From Bacteroidales bacterium (GTDB lineage Bacteria > Bacteroidota > Bacteroidia > Bacteroidales > UBA10428): a stretch of DNA of 62,505 nt. Position 1 is the first letter of the stretch. Each line of letters starts with the position of its first letter. The DNA lies in assembly GCA_016933335.1 (NCBI GenBank), contig JAFGBD010000064.1, positions 1 through 62,505 on the forward strand. The letters are read 5' to 3'. Under the pieces are notes generated by a model. It did no database searches. It saw only the letters and a program-made list of their open reading frames with translations, and was not told where the DNA came from. A program made the translations under genes and the position numbers. Of this stretch, positions 16,401 to 24,279 are shown in pieces.

Positions 16401-17820
16401 TGCTTCTGATGGTAAAATCGATCCTGTCTTTTCTTTTGAAACACCCATTGATGTTTATTCCTGGAATACCGGCTGGAATGAGCGGACGATAAGTAACATA
16501 CCTGCTGATGATTATACCCTGACGGTGACCGACAGGAATTCCTGTACAAAAGTAGAAAATTTTACGCTTACACAGCCTGATCCAATTACAATCCAGTCAG
16601 TTGACCTCACCGACCCTGCATGCTTTGGTTATAATGACGGTATTATTTCAATTGCTGCGACCGGGGGAACTGGCGATCTTTCCTATTCTGTTGATGCCGG
16701 CGTTCACACACAATCTGATCCCGATTTTGATACCCTTTTGGCCGGTAATTATGTTATCAGGGTGACAGATATCAATGACTGCCACTCTGCAGATTCATCC
16801 GTCACACTGAACCAGCCTGAAGGAGTTACAATCACCTCTGAAACGGCTGAAGACGTCACCTGCTATGGGGGAAATGACGGCAGCATCACCATTGTCGCTT
16901 CAGGCGGAGCAGGCGGTCTTGAATTTTCAATTGACAACGGACTGTCTTATTTTGCCAATAATGGAATATTTGATAACCTTGAGGCAGACAGCTATGCGGT
17001 CAGAATCAAAGACGCGGAAAATTGTGAATTCCCTGGTAGTATGCTTACTGTGAATGAACCTCAAGTCATCAGTGTAACAATCCAGGTTTATGAAAATGTA
17101 TCCTGCAACGGATCTGGAGACGGCTCAATAACCCTGACAGCCACCGGCGGTACAGGCAACCTGGTGTATTCCATCAATGATGGTGTTGAGTATCTTGATA
17201 ATGAAGGCAACTTTACAGGACTTGACGGCGGAGTATATTACATCCGCGTCAGGGATGAGAATAACTGTGATACAGGTGATATAGAAATAACCATTATTGA
17301 TCCTGACCCGCTTATTATTGATACAACCAGCGTCATCCACCTTACAGCAGGTGCAGACGGATCAATTACACTGCAGGCAGCGGGAGGGACAGGAACGGTT
17401 ACCTTCATCGCCAGACCTCTGGCTGCTGACAGCCTTACCAATTTCACAGGACTGTTCTCAGATCTCCAGGCAGGAGATTACCTGCTTTATGCCATTGATG
17501 ACAACCAGTGCATATCAAATGCCATCAATGTATTGCTATTGGAAGAAACCGTAACGGGAATCATCATTTATGATGCATTCAGTCCCAACGGAGACACAAA
17601 AAATGATGTATGGAATATAGGTAACATCAGCCGATACCCTGATTGCAAGATCAAAATAATCAATTCATGGGGAAATAAGGTTTTCAGTTCCGACGGATAT
17701 CACGAACCCTGGGACGGAACATATAATGGCAACGATCTGCCTTCGGGAACTTATTATTATTTCATTGATCTGGGGGACGGATCAGATCCGCTGACAGGTT
17801 CTGTAAATATTGTAAAATAG
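13492..17820 (+). CDS. SprB-repeat surface protein with type IX secretion (type B) C-terminal domain
   Basis: A 1442-residue secreted protein. It has a signal peptide (about 1-22) and a region of beta-propeller-like repeats of SBBP type (about 40-470) with recurring W-x-x-x-x-G units. Then come about eleven SprB-type repeats of roughly 77-85 residues, most starting with a Cys-x-x-x-x-x-G segment (near 481, 558, 720, 806, 887, 966, 1042, 1123 and 1203; degenerate near 640 and 1284). The C-terminal gliding-motility/CHU_C sorting domain covers about 1357-1442 (FSPNGDTKNDVWNI ... YNGNDLPSGTYYY). Such proteins are exported by the T9SS and act as adhesins or motility surface proteins. The PorP/SprF gene directly downstream is the expected partner. 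The first ~1.1 kb is much more AT-rich than the rest. Confidence 0.88.
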   Translation: MKNFLVFSFIILCFLFEKVAFTQDWVLSTSIKGSAIEPGFSAIDNQNNLVILSFFTDTIYNPFYISYGVRDLFLLKIDQTGNILWNHRIGCLGPDIHGGLIIDNQNNIYVTGTFNNYTCKFSPTDSLINKGSGDIFLAKYNSDGSLIWTKSVGSASTLESSTDLKFDGNNRLIMSGFFRDSLIIGSNSADKDTLLGNSIFSNFIATFDLEGKHIWSKKFLGTSNLTRFWRIGISQNGYYFGGYYQNNLYFDIDTITSYTAGNYDAFLYKTDLNGNGEWIRRIRGQSTENFRTIATDEFDNVYVLGNYNSPSIFVDSTETQILTFTGNSGGYDTYIGKYNRSGILQWLLRKGSSAKDVYLNFVIRNNLIYATGYFANQIIFNEDTLRSSSSLNEDAFLAAFNEIGDPIAGVSVQGTGDYNDAGTVVNMGTNSRAYVAGYYKSPQIQIGDSIYTSNNENKSDLFFAIYEHPFKAVITDERYVTCHGLSNGMLTVTPYFGRPPYTYSWSHDPGLNNPVAEGLAANSYTVTITDGRDSTAIITGTVYQPDPLLINGTPTNPTCYNDDNGKIDVSPTGGTTPYIYNWTSEDGSGLNPTGQNQSGLNRGTYVLTLRDQNLCTEIDTFVLTEPDPFIFAGSVATENTGGDTIPNGTIDLNVTGGTQPYYYRWTFPLGDTANTEDLDSLIGGDYAINVKDINGCEGDTSLVVYDETVLIAQIISKSDVSCNDANDGKAKVKVYNGIAPFDYEWSDGIGNSYGNASDEYERTAMAPLDYTVTVTDSDAPPKSATAKVKINEPAVLSLLLNVTNLRCKQDNSGVVSLQVSGGTLPYEYSWIGPDGFTATTEDLVNVASGNYAVTVTDANNCTQTAPPVFVNEPEEFLYVEVDITKEIQCFGQLSGQMTANVSGGTTPYKYLWSDPGAQVTKIATGLGAGNYKVTVTDNNFCIAVSDPVPLTQPAEITLTTVTYTTPSCFGASDGKIDPVFSFETPIDVYSWNTGWNERTISNIPADDYTLTVTDRNSCTKVENFTLTQPDPITIQSVDLTDPACFGYNDGIISIAATGGTGDLSYSVDAGVHTQSDPDFDTLLAGNYVIRVTDINDCHSADSSVTLNQPEGVTITSETAEDVTCYGGNDGSITIVASGGAGGLEFSIDNGLSYFANNGIFDNLEADSYAVRIKDAENCEFPGSMLTVNEPQVISVTIQVYENVSCNGSGDGSITLTATGGTGNLVYSINDGVEYLDNEGNFTGLDGGVYYIRVRDENNCDTGDIEITIIDPDPLIIDTTSVIHLTAGADGSITLQAAGGTGTVTFIARPLAADSLTNFTGLFSDLQAGDYLLYAIDDNQCISNAINVLLLEETVTGIIIYDAFSPNGDTKNDVWNIGNISRYPDCKIKIINSWGNKVFSSDGYHEPWDGTYNGNDLPSGTYYYFIDLGDGSDPLTGSVNIVK

Positions 17821-17833
17821 AAAATTTACTGTG

Positions 17834-18724
17834 ATGAAAAGACTGATACCACTCTGCATACTGATTATACTGGGTATTTCAGATGTGAAGTCACAACAGA
17901 TTCCTCCGCTGAGCCAGTATTCACTGAATCCTTATCTTATCAATCCGGCGGCCATTGCCACGAATGATAAACTTCCCCTGTCATTTACCTACCGTAAACT
18001 TTGGGCCGGAGTTGATGGTTCACCTTCCATTCAGTTCCTTTCAGGGCACATGAAGGTTGCAAATACAATGGGAGCAGGAATGAAAGTCTTTAATTATCAG
18101 TCAGGACCACTTCGTAAAACAGGACTTGAAGCTACTTACAGCTACCATCTGCCGCTGAACCAGAATGGAACAAACCTGTCCTTTGGTCTCTCAGGATTAC
18201 TCTACCAGGTTTATCTGAACAAATCCGGTTTTAATATCGAGGATCCTGATGATGAGGTTTTCCTGGGTACTGAAAAAATGATAGTTCCTGATGCATCATT
18301 TGGAATGTATTTGTATCATGACAAATATTATATCGGTATTGCTGTCCCTCAATTGTTCAACAGGAATATTGATTTCAAGTCTGACGGAATCCTGCAGCAA
18401 AAACAGGTAAGACATTACTACCTGCACGGAGGATATATCTTTGATCTGAGCTCCGACCTGGCACTTGAACCTTCGCTGCTCTTCAAATTCATTGAAGCCG
18501 GACTTTTTCAGGCAGATATTAACGCGTTGCTCATATATAAAAAGATGGTACACTTCGGTCTGTCTTTCAGAACCTCGGATGCTGTCATTTTTCGCCTGGG
18601 TTATCAGGCAAAGGATTTTACCATTGGATATTCCTTCGATTTGATAATGAATGAACTGAAAACCCAGACATTCGGATCGCATGAAATAATGCTGATTTAT
18701 TCTTTGAACAACTTTATCAGGTGA
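17834..18724 (+). CDS. PorP/SprF family type IX secretion outer-membrane protein
   Basis: A protein of 296 residues with a signal peptide ending at SQQ, then the family opening PLSQYSLNPYLINPA and an amphipathic beta-strand pattern to the C-terminus. PorP/SprF proteins are beta-barrels thought to assist export or surface attachment of a neighbouring T9SS type B substrate. That substrate is the SprB-repeat protein whose stop lies 13 bases upstream. A GTG at 17831 is also in frame, but the ATG at 17834 is the natural start. Confidence 0.9.
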   Translation: MKRLIPLCILIILGISDVKSQQIPPLSQYSLNPYLINPAAIATNDKLPLSFTYRKLWAGVDGSPSIQFLSGHMKVANTMGAGMKVFNYQSGPLRKTGLEATYSYHLPLNQNGTNLSFGLSGLLYQVYLNKSGFNIEDPDDEVFLGTEKMIVPDASFGMYLYHDKYYIGIAVPQLFNRNIDFKSDGILQQKQVRHYYLHGGYIFDLSSDLALEPSLLFKFIEAGLFQADINALLIYKKMVHFGLSFRTSDAVIFRLGYQAKDFTIGYSFDLIMNELKTQTFGSHEIMLIYSLNNFIR

Positions 18725-18787
18725 TTTACACCATTTATTTACTCTGCAATCTGTTTTTAATACCTGTATTATTCTATTCTGATAGAA

Positions 18788-18839
18788 AGCAATAAGGTCG
18801 CTTCAGATTTGAAGTCTGTCTCCCAAATCTCATATTGCT
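18788..18839. repeat. Imperfect two-stem inverted repeat between porP/sprF and cheR
   Basis: AGCAATA (18788-18794) pairs with TATTGCT (18833-18839), and nested inside AGATTTG (18805-18811) pairs with CAAATCT (18824-18830). No T-run follows, so it is not a canonical terminator. It may be a dispersed palindromic element or an mRNA 3' structure. Confidence 0.4.
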
Positions 18840-18906
18840 GCCAGGACTCAATATACCTCCGGATTTGTTGAAATATTGTTAATTTTATTTTATATATTCA
18901 TGAACT

Positions 18907-18939
18907 TTTAATAGATTTATTAATAGAAAAATAGATTTG
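18907..18939 (+). promoter_or_regulatory. Candidate promoter of the signalling gene run
   Basis: TAGATTTG (18932-18939) matches the Bacteroidota -7 box TAnnTTTG. TTTA (18907-18910), one mismatch from the -33 TTTG, lies 21 bases upstream. The implied leader before the CheR start is about 27 bases. Confidence 0.4.
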
Positions 18940-18972
18940 AAAAAGGCAGGTTTCTCGATTAATAATTGATTT

Positions 18973-19812
18973 ATGACGATAACGGATCAGGATTTTCAGC
19001 TGTTTATATATGCGCTTAAAAACTCCTCCAAATATGACTTCAGCCAGTACTCTGAAAAATCTCTCAGAAGAAGACTTGCCAAAGTACTTGCAGACAATAA
19101 GTTAACTCCTCCTTTGCTTATCAGCCGTATGAAAAATGACAACAAATTTGTTGAAAAGATTGTCAATGAAATAACTGTAAATACTACTGAACTTTTTCGT
19201 GATCCACAGGTCTGGCAGGCAATAAGATATGCCATATTGCCCAAACTCAAGAATAATTCTGTTATCAACATCTGGCATGCAGGATGTTCCACCGGTCAGG
19301 AGGTCTATTCCATGTTAATCTTGCTGAGTGAACTGGGATTGCTTGAAAAAACAAAAGTCTATGCCACTGACCTGAATGCCGAAGTACTGAATAATGCCCG
19401 CCAGGGTCAGTACAAGTATCGCTTTAACATAGGCTATCTGGATAATTTTGACAAAGTCATCAAAGAGAATCCATATAACTTCGAAGAGTATAATGACGTT
19501 CCGTACGAGAATTATTTTTATATAGATAAGACAAGTGATCTTATCAAAATGAGCAGTAACCTGAAAGATAAACCAATCTTTAAAAAACACGACCTTGTAA
19601 CAGAGGATAACACCCTTTACGTAAAATTTGATATTATTTTATGCCGGAATGTGATCATTTATTTTAACTATGATTTACAGAACAGGGTATTCGATCTTTT
19701 TCATAAGAATCTGTATGATAATGGTTGTCTTGTTCTGGGTCTTCATGAAACAATATTAGGTTCTTATTCGGTAAAATTTCAAAAAAAAGGACATGCATAT
19801 TATAAAAATTAA
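18973..19812 (+). CDS. cheR: CheR-type protein glutamate methyltransferase
   Basis: A 279-residue CheR homologue with the N-terminal helical domain (1-75), TELFRDP (72-78), SAM motif I in HAGCSTGQE (102-110), acidic SAM-ribose contact ATDLN (131-135) and the late LCRNVIIYF segment. CheR methylates Glu residues on chemoreceptors using SAM. No chemoreceptor, CheA, CheW or CheY gene is nearby; the next genes encode a GAF/PAS sensor, a degenerate CheR and a CheB. It may therefore modify a non-MCP sensor. It is the first gene of a long plus-strand run. Confidence 0.9.
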   Translation: MTITDQDFQLFIYALKNSSKYDFSQYSEKSLRRRLAKVLADNKLTPPLLISRMKNDNKFVEKIVNEITVNTTELFRDPQVWQAIRYAILPKLKNNSVINIWHAGCSTGQEVYSMLILLSELGLLEKTKVYATDLNAEVLNNARQGQYKYRFNIGYLDNFDKVIKENPYNFEEYNDVPYENYFYIDKTSDLIKMSSNLKDKPIFKKHDLVTEDNTLYVKFDIILCRNVIIYFNYDLQNRVFDLFHKNLYDNGCLVLGLHETILGSYSVKFQKKGHAYYKN

Positions 19813-19860
19813 AATTATCAGATTAAATTTAACCTGAACGGACAGACAAATTTTTCTTTC

Positions 19861-22056
19861 ATGATGAAAAAACAAACATCAAATAAAAAGAAGATTTACT
19901 TATTTGCACTGTTTCCCTTATTGACTGCTTTCATTATAATATTACTGGCATTTTTTGCAATAACAAGAATCAATCGTCTGAATCAGTTTTTATCCGTTGA
20001 CGATGAATTGAATAAACAGTTTGTCAGGATCGAAGAACTGAAAAACAGGTTGTTATTTACATACAGGTTTAATACTGAACCACTCAGTATTTCCGACACA
20101 GAATTTGAGCAGGAACTGAATGAGCACCGCATCAGTTTTTACAGTTTATTGAACGAAATTCAAAAACAAAAATTCTTTAGTAAAAACGAGATGCTGACCG
20201 GAATTTCTGACAGCATGAAATCAACATTTCAATACCAGCTTGATAACCTCACACAGCTTCATGCAATGCTGAAGCGTAAAGGAACATCAAATTCCGGACT
20301 AATTTATGAATTAATCAATTTAAGCCGTTCAGTATCAGATAGTTCAAGCATGCTGGAATATCCTTCGCTTCATAAATCAATTGAAGATCTTATGATTGCC
20401 CAGAATGATTTTGTTACCAATGCTGATATGGTCTCATCCAACTTATTAACAACTTATATCAATATTCTGGAAGGTCAGTTTTATCTTATAGAAGATGAAA
20501 GTATAAGAGATAAATTAATTGAAGTAATTCATCAATACAGAAACATTGCAAGAAATATAATCGAGCTTTATGAAAGGATTGGACTGCAAAACAATACATC
20601 AGGAATATTATTTGAATACAGCATTATACAACAGACTTCAAATAATCTTTTTAAGAGATTTGATATTTATTTACAGAAAAAGATAAGTCAACAAAAAAAA
20701 CTGATCATCTGGCTGATCTCTGCTTTATCCATTGCATTCATTCTTTCGGTTGCCATATGGTATGTACAACATATAAGTAAGGTAATCTCCGGGCCTCTTG
20801 GTAAAATTCTAAATTATGTAAATATTATAAAATCAGGAATACTTCCTGAAGAAACACTTCAGTTAAATACAAAAGATGAATTCAAACTGATCAGTGAAAA
20901 TCTGAATTCCATTGTTGCTCATTTAAAAGAAAAAACCGGATTTGTGAAGGCACTGAACCAGGGTGATCTGCAGGCAAAACTTGAATTATCTGATAAGGAG
21001 GATGAACTTGGCAAAGAATTACTTGATATCCAGATAAATACTCAAAAGGCAGCTATTGAAAGGCAAAAGCACGATGAAGAGTCTTCAAAAAGAAGATATA
21101 TCAATGAAGGTCTTGCAAAATTCTCGGAGATAACTCATGCCAGATATGACCAGATCAATAATCTGACAGATGCCTTCATCAAAGAACTGGTAAAATACCT
21201 GGGAAGTATTCAGGGAGGTATATTCCTCATGAATGATGATACAGATCAGAATGAACTTGTCCTGACTTCCGCATTTGCATATGACAGAAAAAAATATCTT
21301 ACAAAAACTGTTGTGGTAGGTGAAGGACTTGTTGGAACTTGTGCTCTGGAAAAAAAGCCGGTATTCCTGACTGAAATCCCTCCTGACTATATCTCAATAA
21401 CCTCCGGGCTTGGTGATGCTCCACCAAATAATATTCTGTTACTGCCTATGCTTCAAGATGATAATGTGACTGGTGTGATTGAGATCGCTTCCCTGGACAT
21501 TTTTCAGGAACACCAGATTGAGTTCGCCAAACAGGTGGCAAATAATCTTTCCAATACCCTTTCATCCGCCAAAATAAATGAACGTACCGCAAAGCTTCTG
21601 GAACAATCGCAGGAACATGCACAAACCATGGCGGAACAGGAAGAAGAAATGAGACAGAATATGGAAGAACTGAGAGCAACCCAGGAAGAATCTTCGCGAC
21701 GTGAAGAAGAGTTCAAGGGCATTGCGGATGCAATGGGCAAGGCATTATTTGTTGCAGAGTTTGATCTGAAAGGGAAACTGATTTCTATCAATGAGAAATT
21801 CATTATTTTTCTTGGAAAGAAACGTGAACAGATAATTGGCAAATCATTTGCAGAAGTTGTTAGAAGTGAGAACGCAGCAAAGGTAGATAAAGCCTTCCTC
21901 AGTAGTGTTGAGGAAGGAAATCACCTGATTTTCAATGATGTAATAAAAATTGGTAAAAAACTGGAATACAAGGTGCAATTTCATTTTTCTCCTGAACTTA
22001 ACCGGGATGAAGTACCTTATAAGATTTTATGCCTGGGAGTGGAAATGAATAAATAA
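19861..22056 (+). CDS. Membrane sensor with periplasmic domain, GAF and PAS domains (no output domain)
   Basis: A 731-residue protein. Transmembrane helix 1 lies at about 14-36, a helical extracytoplasmic region at 37-280 and helix 2 at 283-303. Then come a HAMP-like linker, a GAF domain (about 405-575), a charged coiled coil holding MRQNMEELRATQEE (about 600-615) and a C-terminal PAS domain (about 619-731). There is no kinase, methyl-accepting or cyclase domain. The layout resembles Bacteroidota sensors that sit beside CheR/CheB or SpoIIE-type phosphatases. The coiled coil, rich in Glu/Gln pairs, is a conceivable target of the adjacent CheR, though that is inference. It begins 48 bases after cheR. 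Confidence 0.75.
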   Translation: MMKKQTSNKKKIYLFALFPLLTAFIIILLAFFAITRINRLNQFLSVDDELNKQFVRIEELKNRLLFTYRFNTEPLSISDTEFEQELNEHRISFYSLLNEIQKQKFFSKNEMLTGISDSMKSTFQYQLDNLTQLHAMLKRKGTSNSGLIYELINLSRSVSDSSSMLEYPSLHKSIEDLMIAQNDFVTNADMVSSNLLTTYINILEGQFYLIEDESIRDKLIEVIHQYRNIARNIIELYERIGLQNNTSGILFEYSIIQQTSNNLFKRFDIYLQKKISQQKKLIIWLISALSIAFILSVAIWYVQHISKVISGPLGKILNYVNIIKSGILPEETLQLNTKDEFKLISENLNSIVAHLKEKTGFVKALNQGDLQAKLELSDKEDELGKELLDIQINTQKAAIERQKHDEESSKRRYINEGLAKFSEITHARYDQINNLTDAFIKELVKYLGSIQGGIFLMNDDTDQNELVLTSAFAYDRKKYLTKTVVVGEGLVGTCALEKKPVFLTEIPPDYISITSGLGDAPPNNILLLPMLQDDNVTGVIEIASLDIFQEHQIEFAKQVANNLSNTLSSAKINERTAKLLEQSQEHAQTMAEQEEEMRQNMEELRATQEESSRREEEFKGIADAMGKALFVAEFDLKGKLISINEKFIIFLGKKREQIIGKSFAEVVRSENAAKVDKAFLSSVEEGNHLIFNDVIKIGKKLEYKVQFHFSPELNRDEVPYKILCLGVEMNK

Positions 22057-22078
22057 TGATATCTTAAAAGATGTTCTG

Positions 22079-22909
22079 ATGACTGAATTAGGAATTGTTG
22101 ATATCAGGGAAATATATAAAACCGTAAAAGAAATTTATAATTATGATTTCTCACAGTATGCAATGACATCATTTAAACAGAGGCTTGAAAGACTAATTAT
22201 CAAAAACAATATCAGCAATGCTGAAAACCTGGTTAACAAATTAAAAAACAATCCGGAGTTTTTCGACTTGTTTCTGTATGAAATATCCGTGCCTTCAACC
22301 GAGATGTTCAGGGATCCGTCGTTATGGAGATGGCTTCGCGAAGAATACCTTCCGGACGCCATTGATAAAAGTATCAGCAAATATAAAATCTTCCTGCCCA
22401 ACTGCGTATCGGGAGGAGAGCTTTATTCCCTTACCATTTTATTAAAGGAACTGGAATTGTCTGATAACGTCAATATTCTGGCAACAACGGTCAGTAACAA
22501 AAGTATTGAATATATTAAGGAGGGCAGGTATGATCTGAAGAAAATAGAAGTATCCAGTGAAAATTATAAACGTTTTCAGGGAAACAGTGATTTTACAGAC
22601 TATTATACCCTGGACAGGTACTATGCATTCAGAGACACAGGTATCATAAAAGATGTTGAATTTAAGAAACAAAATATTAACTTTGATGATTCACCTCAAA
22701 ATGTTAAACTGATTCTTTTCCGTAATAACCTGATTTATTTTAATCCTTCATTGCAGGAAAAAATACTGCAGCATATGTATAACTGTCTCTCAGCAGGAGG
22801 ATATCTTATTTTAGGCATACGTGAAAGAATAAGAAATCTGAACATTATTAAAGACTTTGAAATCATCAATGAAGCAGAGGGAGTCTATAAAAAAAGAATT
22901 GGACAATAA
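22079..22909 (+). CDS. Degenerate CheR paralogue, probable pseudoenzyme
   Basis: A 276-residue protein collinear with the CheR encoded 3 kb upstream (same YDFSQY motif, same EMFRDP motif, same overall length). The SAM-binding elements are altered: GCSTGQE has become NCVSGGE (108-114), and the acidic ATDLN loop has become ATTVSN (135-140), removing the Asp that normally contacts SAM. LCRNVIIYF has become LFRNNLIYF. The frame is intact, so it is not a pseudogene. Inference: it no longer methylates and may act as a binding or regulatory subunit. It starts 22 bases after the sensor gene and is followed 3 bases later by cheB. Confidence 0.8.
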   Translation: MTELGIVDIREIYKTVKEIYNYDFSQYAMTSFKQRLERLIIKNNISNAENLVNKLKNNPEFFDLFLYEISVPSTEMFRDPSLWRWLREEYLPDAIDKSISKYKIFLPNCVSGGELYSLTILLKELELSDNVNILATTVSNKSIEYIKEGRYDLKKIEVSSENYKRFQGNSDFTDYYTLDRYYAFRDTGIIKDVEFKKQNINFDDSPQNVKLILFRNNLIYFNPSLQEKILQHMYNCLSAGGYLILGIRERIRNLNIIKDFEIINEAEGVYKKRIGQ

Positions 22910-22912
22910 TAT

Positions 22913-23470
22913 ATGGACTATAAGGCTGTAATTATAGGTGGTTCAGCAGGAAGTTTTCAGGTGGTGACCAGAATTTTAAATTCTATGCCCAAAAACTTTC
23001 CCATCCCCGTTTTATTATGTTTACACCGTTTAAAGCATGTCAGATCCGGATTTGTCGAGGCCCTGTCACTTAAATCCAGTATACCGGTTGAAGAACCATA
23101 TGACAAAGATCAGCTGAAACCTTCCCACGCTTACCTGGCACCGGCAAATTACCACATGTATATTGAACTGGCAAACAGAATTGCGCTTTCAACAGAGGAT
23201 CCGGTAAATCATTCCAGGCCTTCCATTGATTTGTCATTTATCACAGCTGCAAATGCCTACAGGCAAAAACTGATAGGAATAATATTATCAGGAGCTAACA
23301 AGGATGGGGCATACGGACTGAAAAAAGTCCATGATAACGGAGGAACAACGATTGTACAGGATCCCAACGAATGCGAAGTCCGTACCATGACCCAATCGGC
23401 ACTGCAACTGACAAAGGTTGATCATGTTTATTCCACTGATCAGATAATTAAATATTTATTAAAACTTTAA
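22913..23470 (+). CDS. cheB: Stand-alone CheB methylesterase domain
   Basis: A 185-residue protein consisting only of the CheB catalytic domain; the usual N-terminal receiver domain is absent. The catalytic triad is present: Ser11 in GGSAGS, His38 in CLHR and Asp131 in SGANKDG. It would hydrolyse methyl-glutamates or deamidate glutamines. Without a receiver domain its activity would not be switched by a CheA-type kinase, consistent with the absence of that kinase here. It follows the degenerate CheR by 3 bases. Confidence 0.88.
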   Translation: MDYKAVIIGGSAGSFQVVTRILNSMPKNFPIPVLLCLHRLKHVRSGFVEALSLKSSIPVEEPYDKDQLKPSHAYLAPANYHMYIELANRIALSTEDPVNHSRPSIDLSFITAANAYRQKLIGIILSGANKDGAYGLKKVHDNGGTTIVQDPNECEVRTMTQSALQLTKVDHVYSTDQIIKYLLKL

Positions 23471-23481
23471 AGCCCGGATGG

Positions 23482-24267
23482 ATGCAACATTTTAATAAAT
23501 ACAGGTCTTATTTATTATCAGTAATGATTGTTTTTGTCATTTCAATGTTGCTGCTTGCAGTAACAATATGGAATCATCTTTTGAAATCTGTGGAATCAAA
23601 CCAGCACGGATGGCTTTTTATCTGGTTATGCCTGGCAATTCTTTCCGGTATCATGATGCTGGTAATCACATATAATCTTTATAATGAAAAGAAACTGAAA
23701 AGTTACATCGCAGAGGTGAAGGAGAGTGAACGAAAAGGAATATTTAGTGAATCTGAGGTTATAAAGGAAAATGTAAACGATATAAAGGAAACCAAAGACA
23801 TCAATGTAAAGGAAGCAATTGAAGAATTTGTGCCTGATATAAAAGGTATAAAAACCGTAGAATCTTTTGCTGACCGTCTTCTGAAAAGCCTGGCTTCAAA
23901 ATTCCAGATGGTTCAGGGACTCTGCTATCAGGAGAGTAAAGGCAATTTCAGGACAATAGCAAAATTTGCCTTTACAGGTGAAAAGGATCCGGAGAGCTTT
24001 AAACTGGGAGTGACCCTGGGTGGACAGGCAGCAGCAAATCAGGAAATGATGCTTGTCAGCAATATTCCTGAAAGTTACTTTAAAATAGAATCCGGCCTTG
24101 GTAAGTCTTATCCGAAACATCTTGTATTTGTACCTGTCATATATAAGAAAAAAACCATTGCTTTAATTGAAATGGCATATTTTATATCATTAGACGAACA
24201 AACACTCTCGGTATTCAGGGAATTGACCGGATATCTCGGTGAAAGATTTGTTAAAATAATGAAGTAA
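23482..24267 (+). CDS. Two-helix membrane protein with C-terminal GAF-like domain
   Basis: A 261-residue protein: two membrane helices (about 12-33 and 45-65), a charged linker rich in Lys/Glu (75-115) and a GAF-like domain (about 120-260) with segments resembling the GAF domains of the flanking sensor and phosphatase (for example an SNIPESYFKIESGLG stretch). No enzymatic motif is visible. It begins 11 bases after cheB and ends 12 bases before the PP2C gene, so it is clearly part of the same transcript. Probably a small signal-input protein. Confidence 0.65.
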   Translation: MQHFNKYRSYLLSVMIVFVISMLLLAVTIWNHLLKSVESNQHGWLFIWLCLAILSGIMMLVITYNLYNEKKLKSYIAEVKESERKGIFSESEVIKENVNDIKETKDINVKEAIEEFVPDIKGIKTVESFADRLLKSLASKFQMVQGLCYQESKGNFRTIAKFAFTGEKDPESFKLGVTLGGQAAANQEMMLVSNIPESYFKIESGLGKSYPKHLVFVPVIYKKKTIALIEMAYFISLDEQTLSVFRELTGYLGERFVKIMK

Positions 24268-24279
24268 CTTTAGTAAGAT

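Noticed and set aside
13492..17820. Nucleotide-level tandem repeats or a CRISPR array in the SprB region
   Set aside because: The repeats are protein-level, about 80 residues, and diverged at the DNA level; there are no short identical repeats with spacers.
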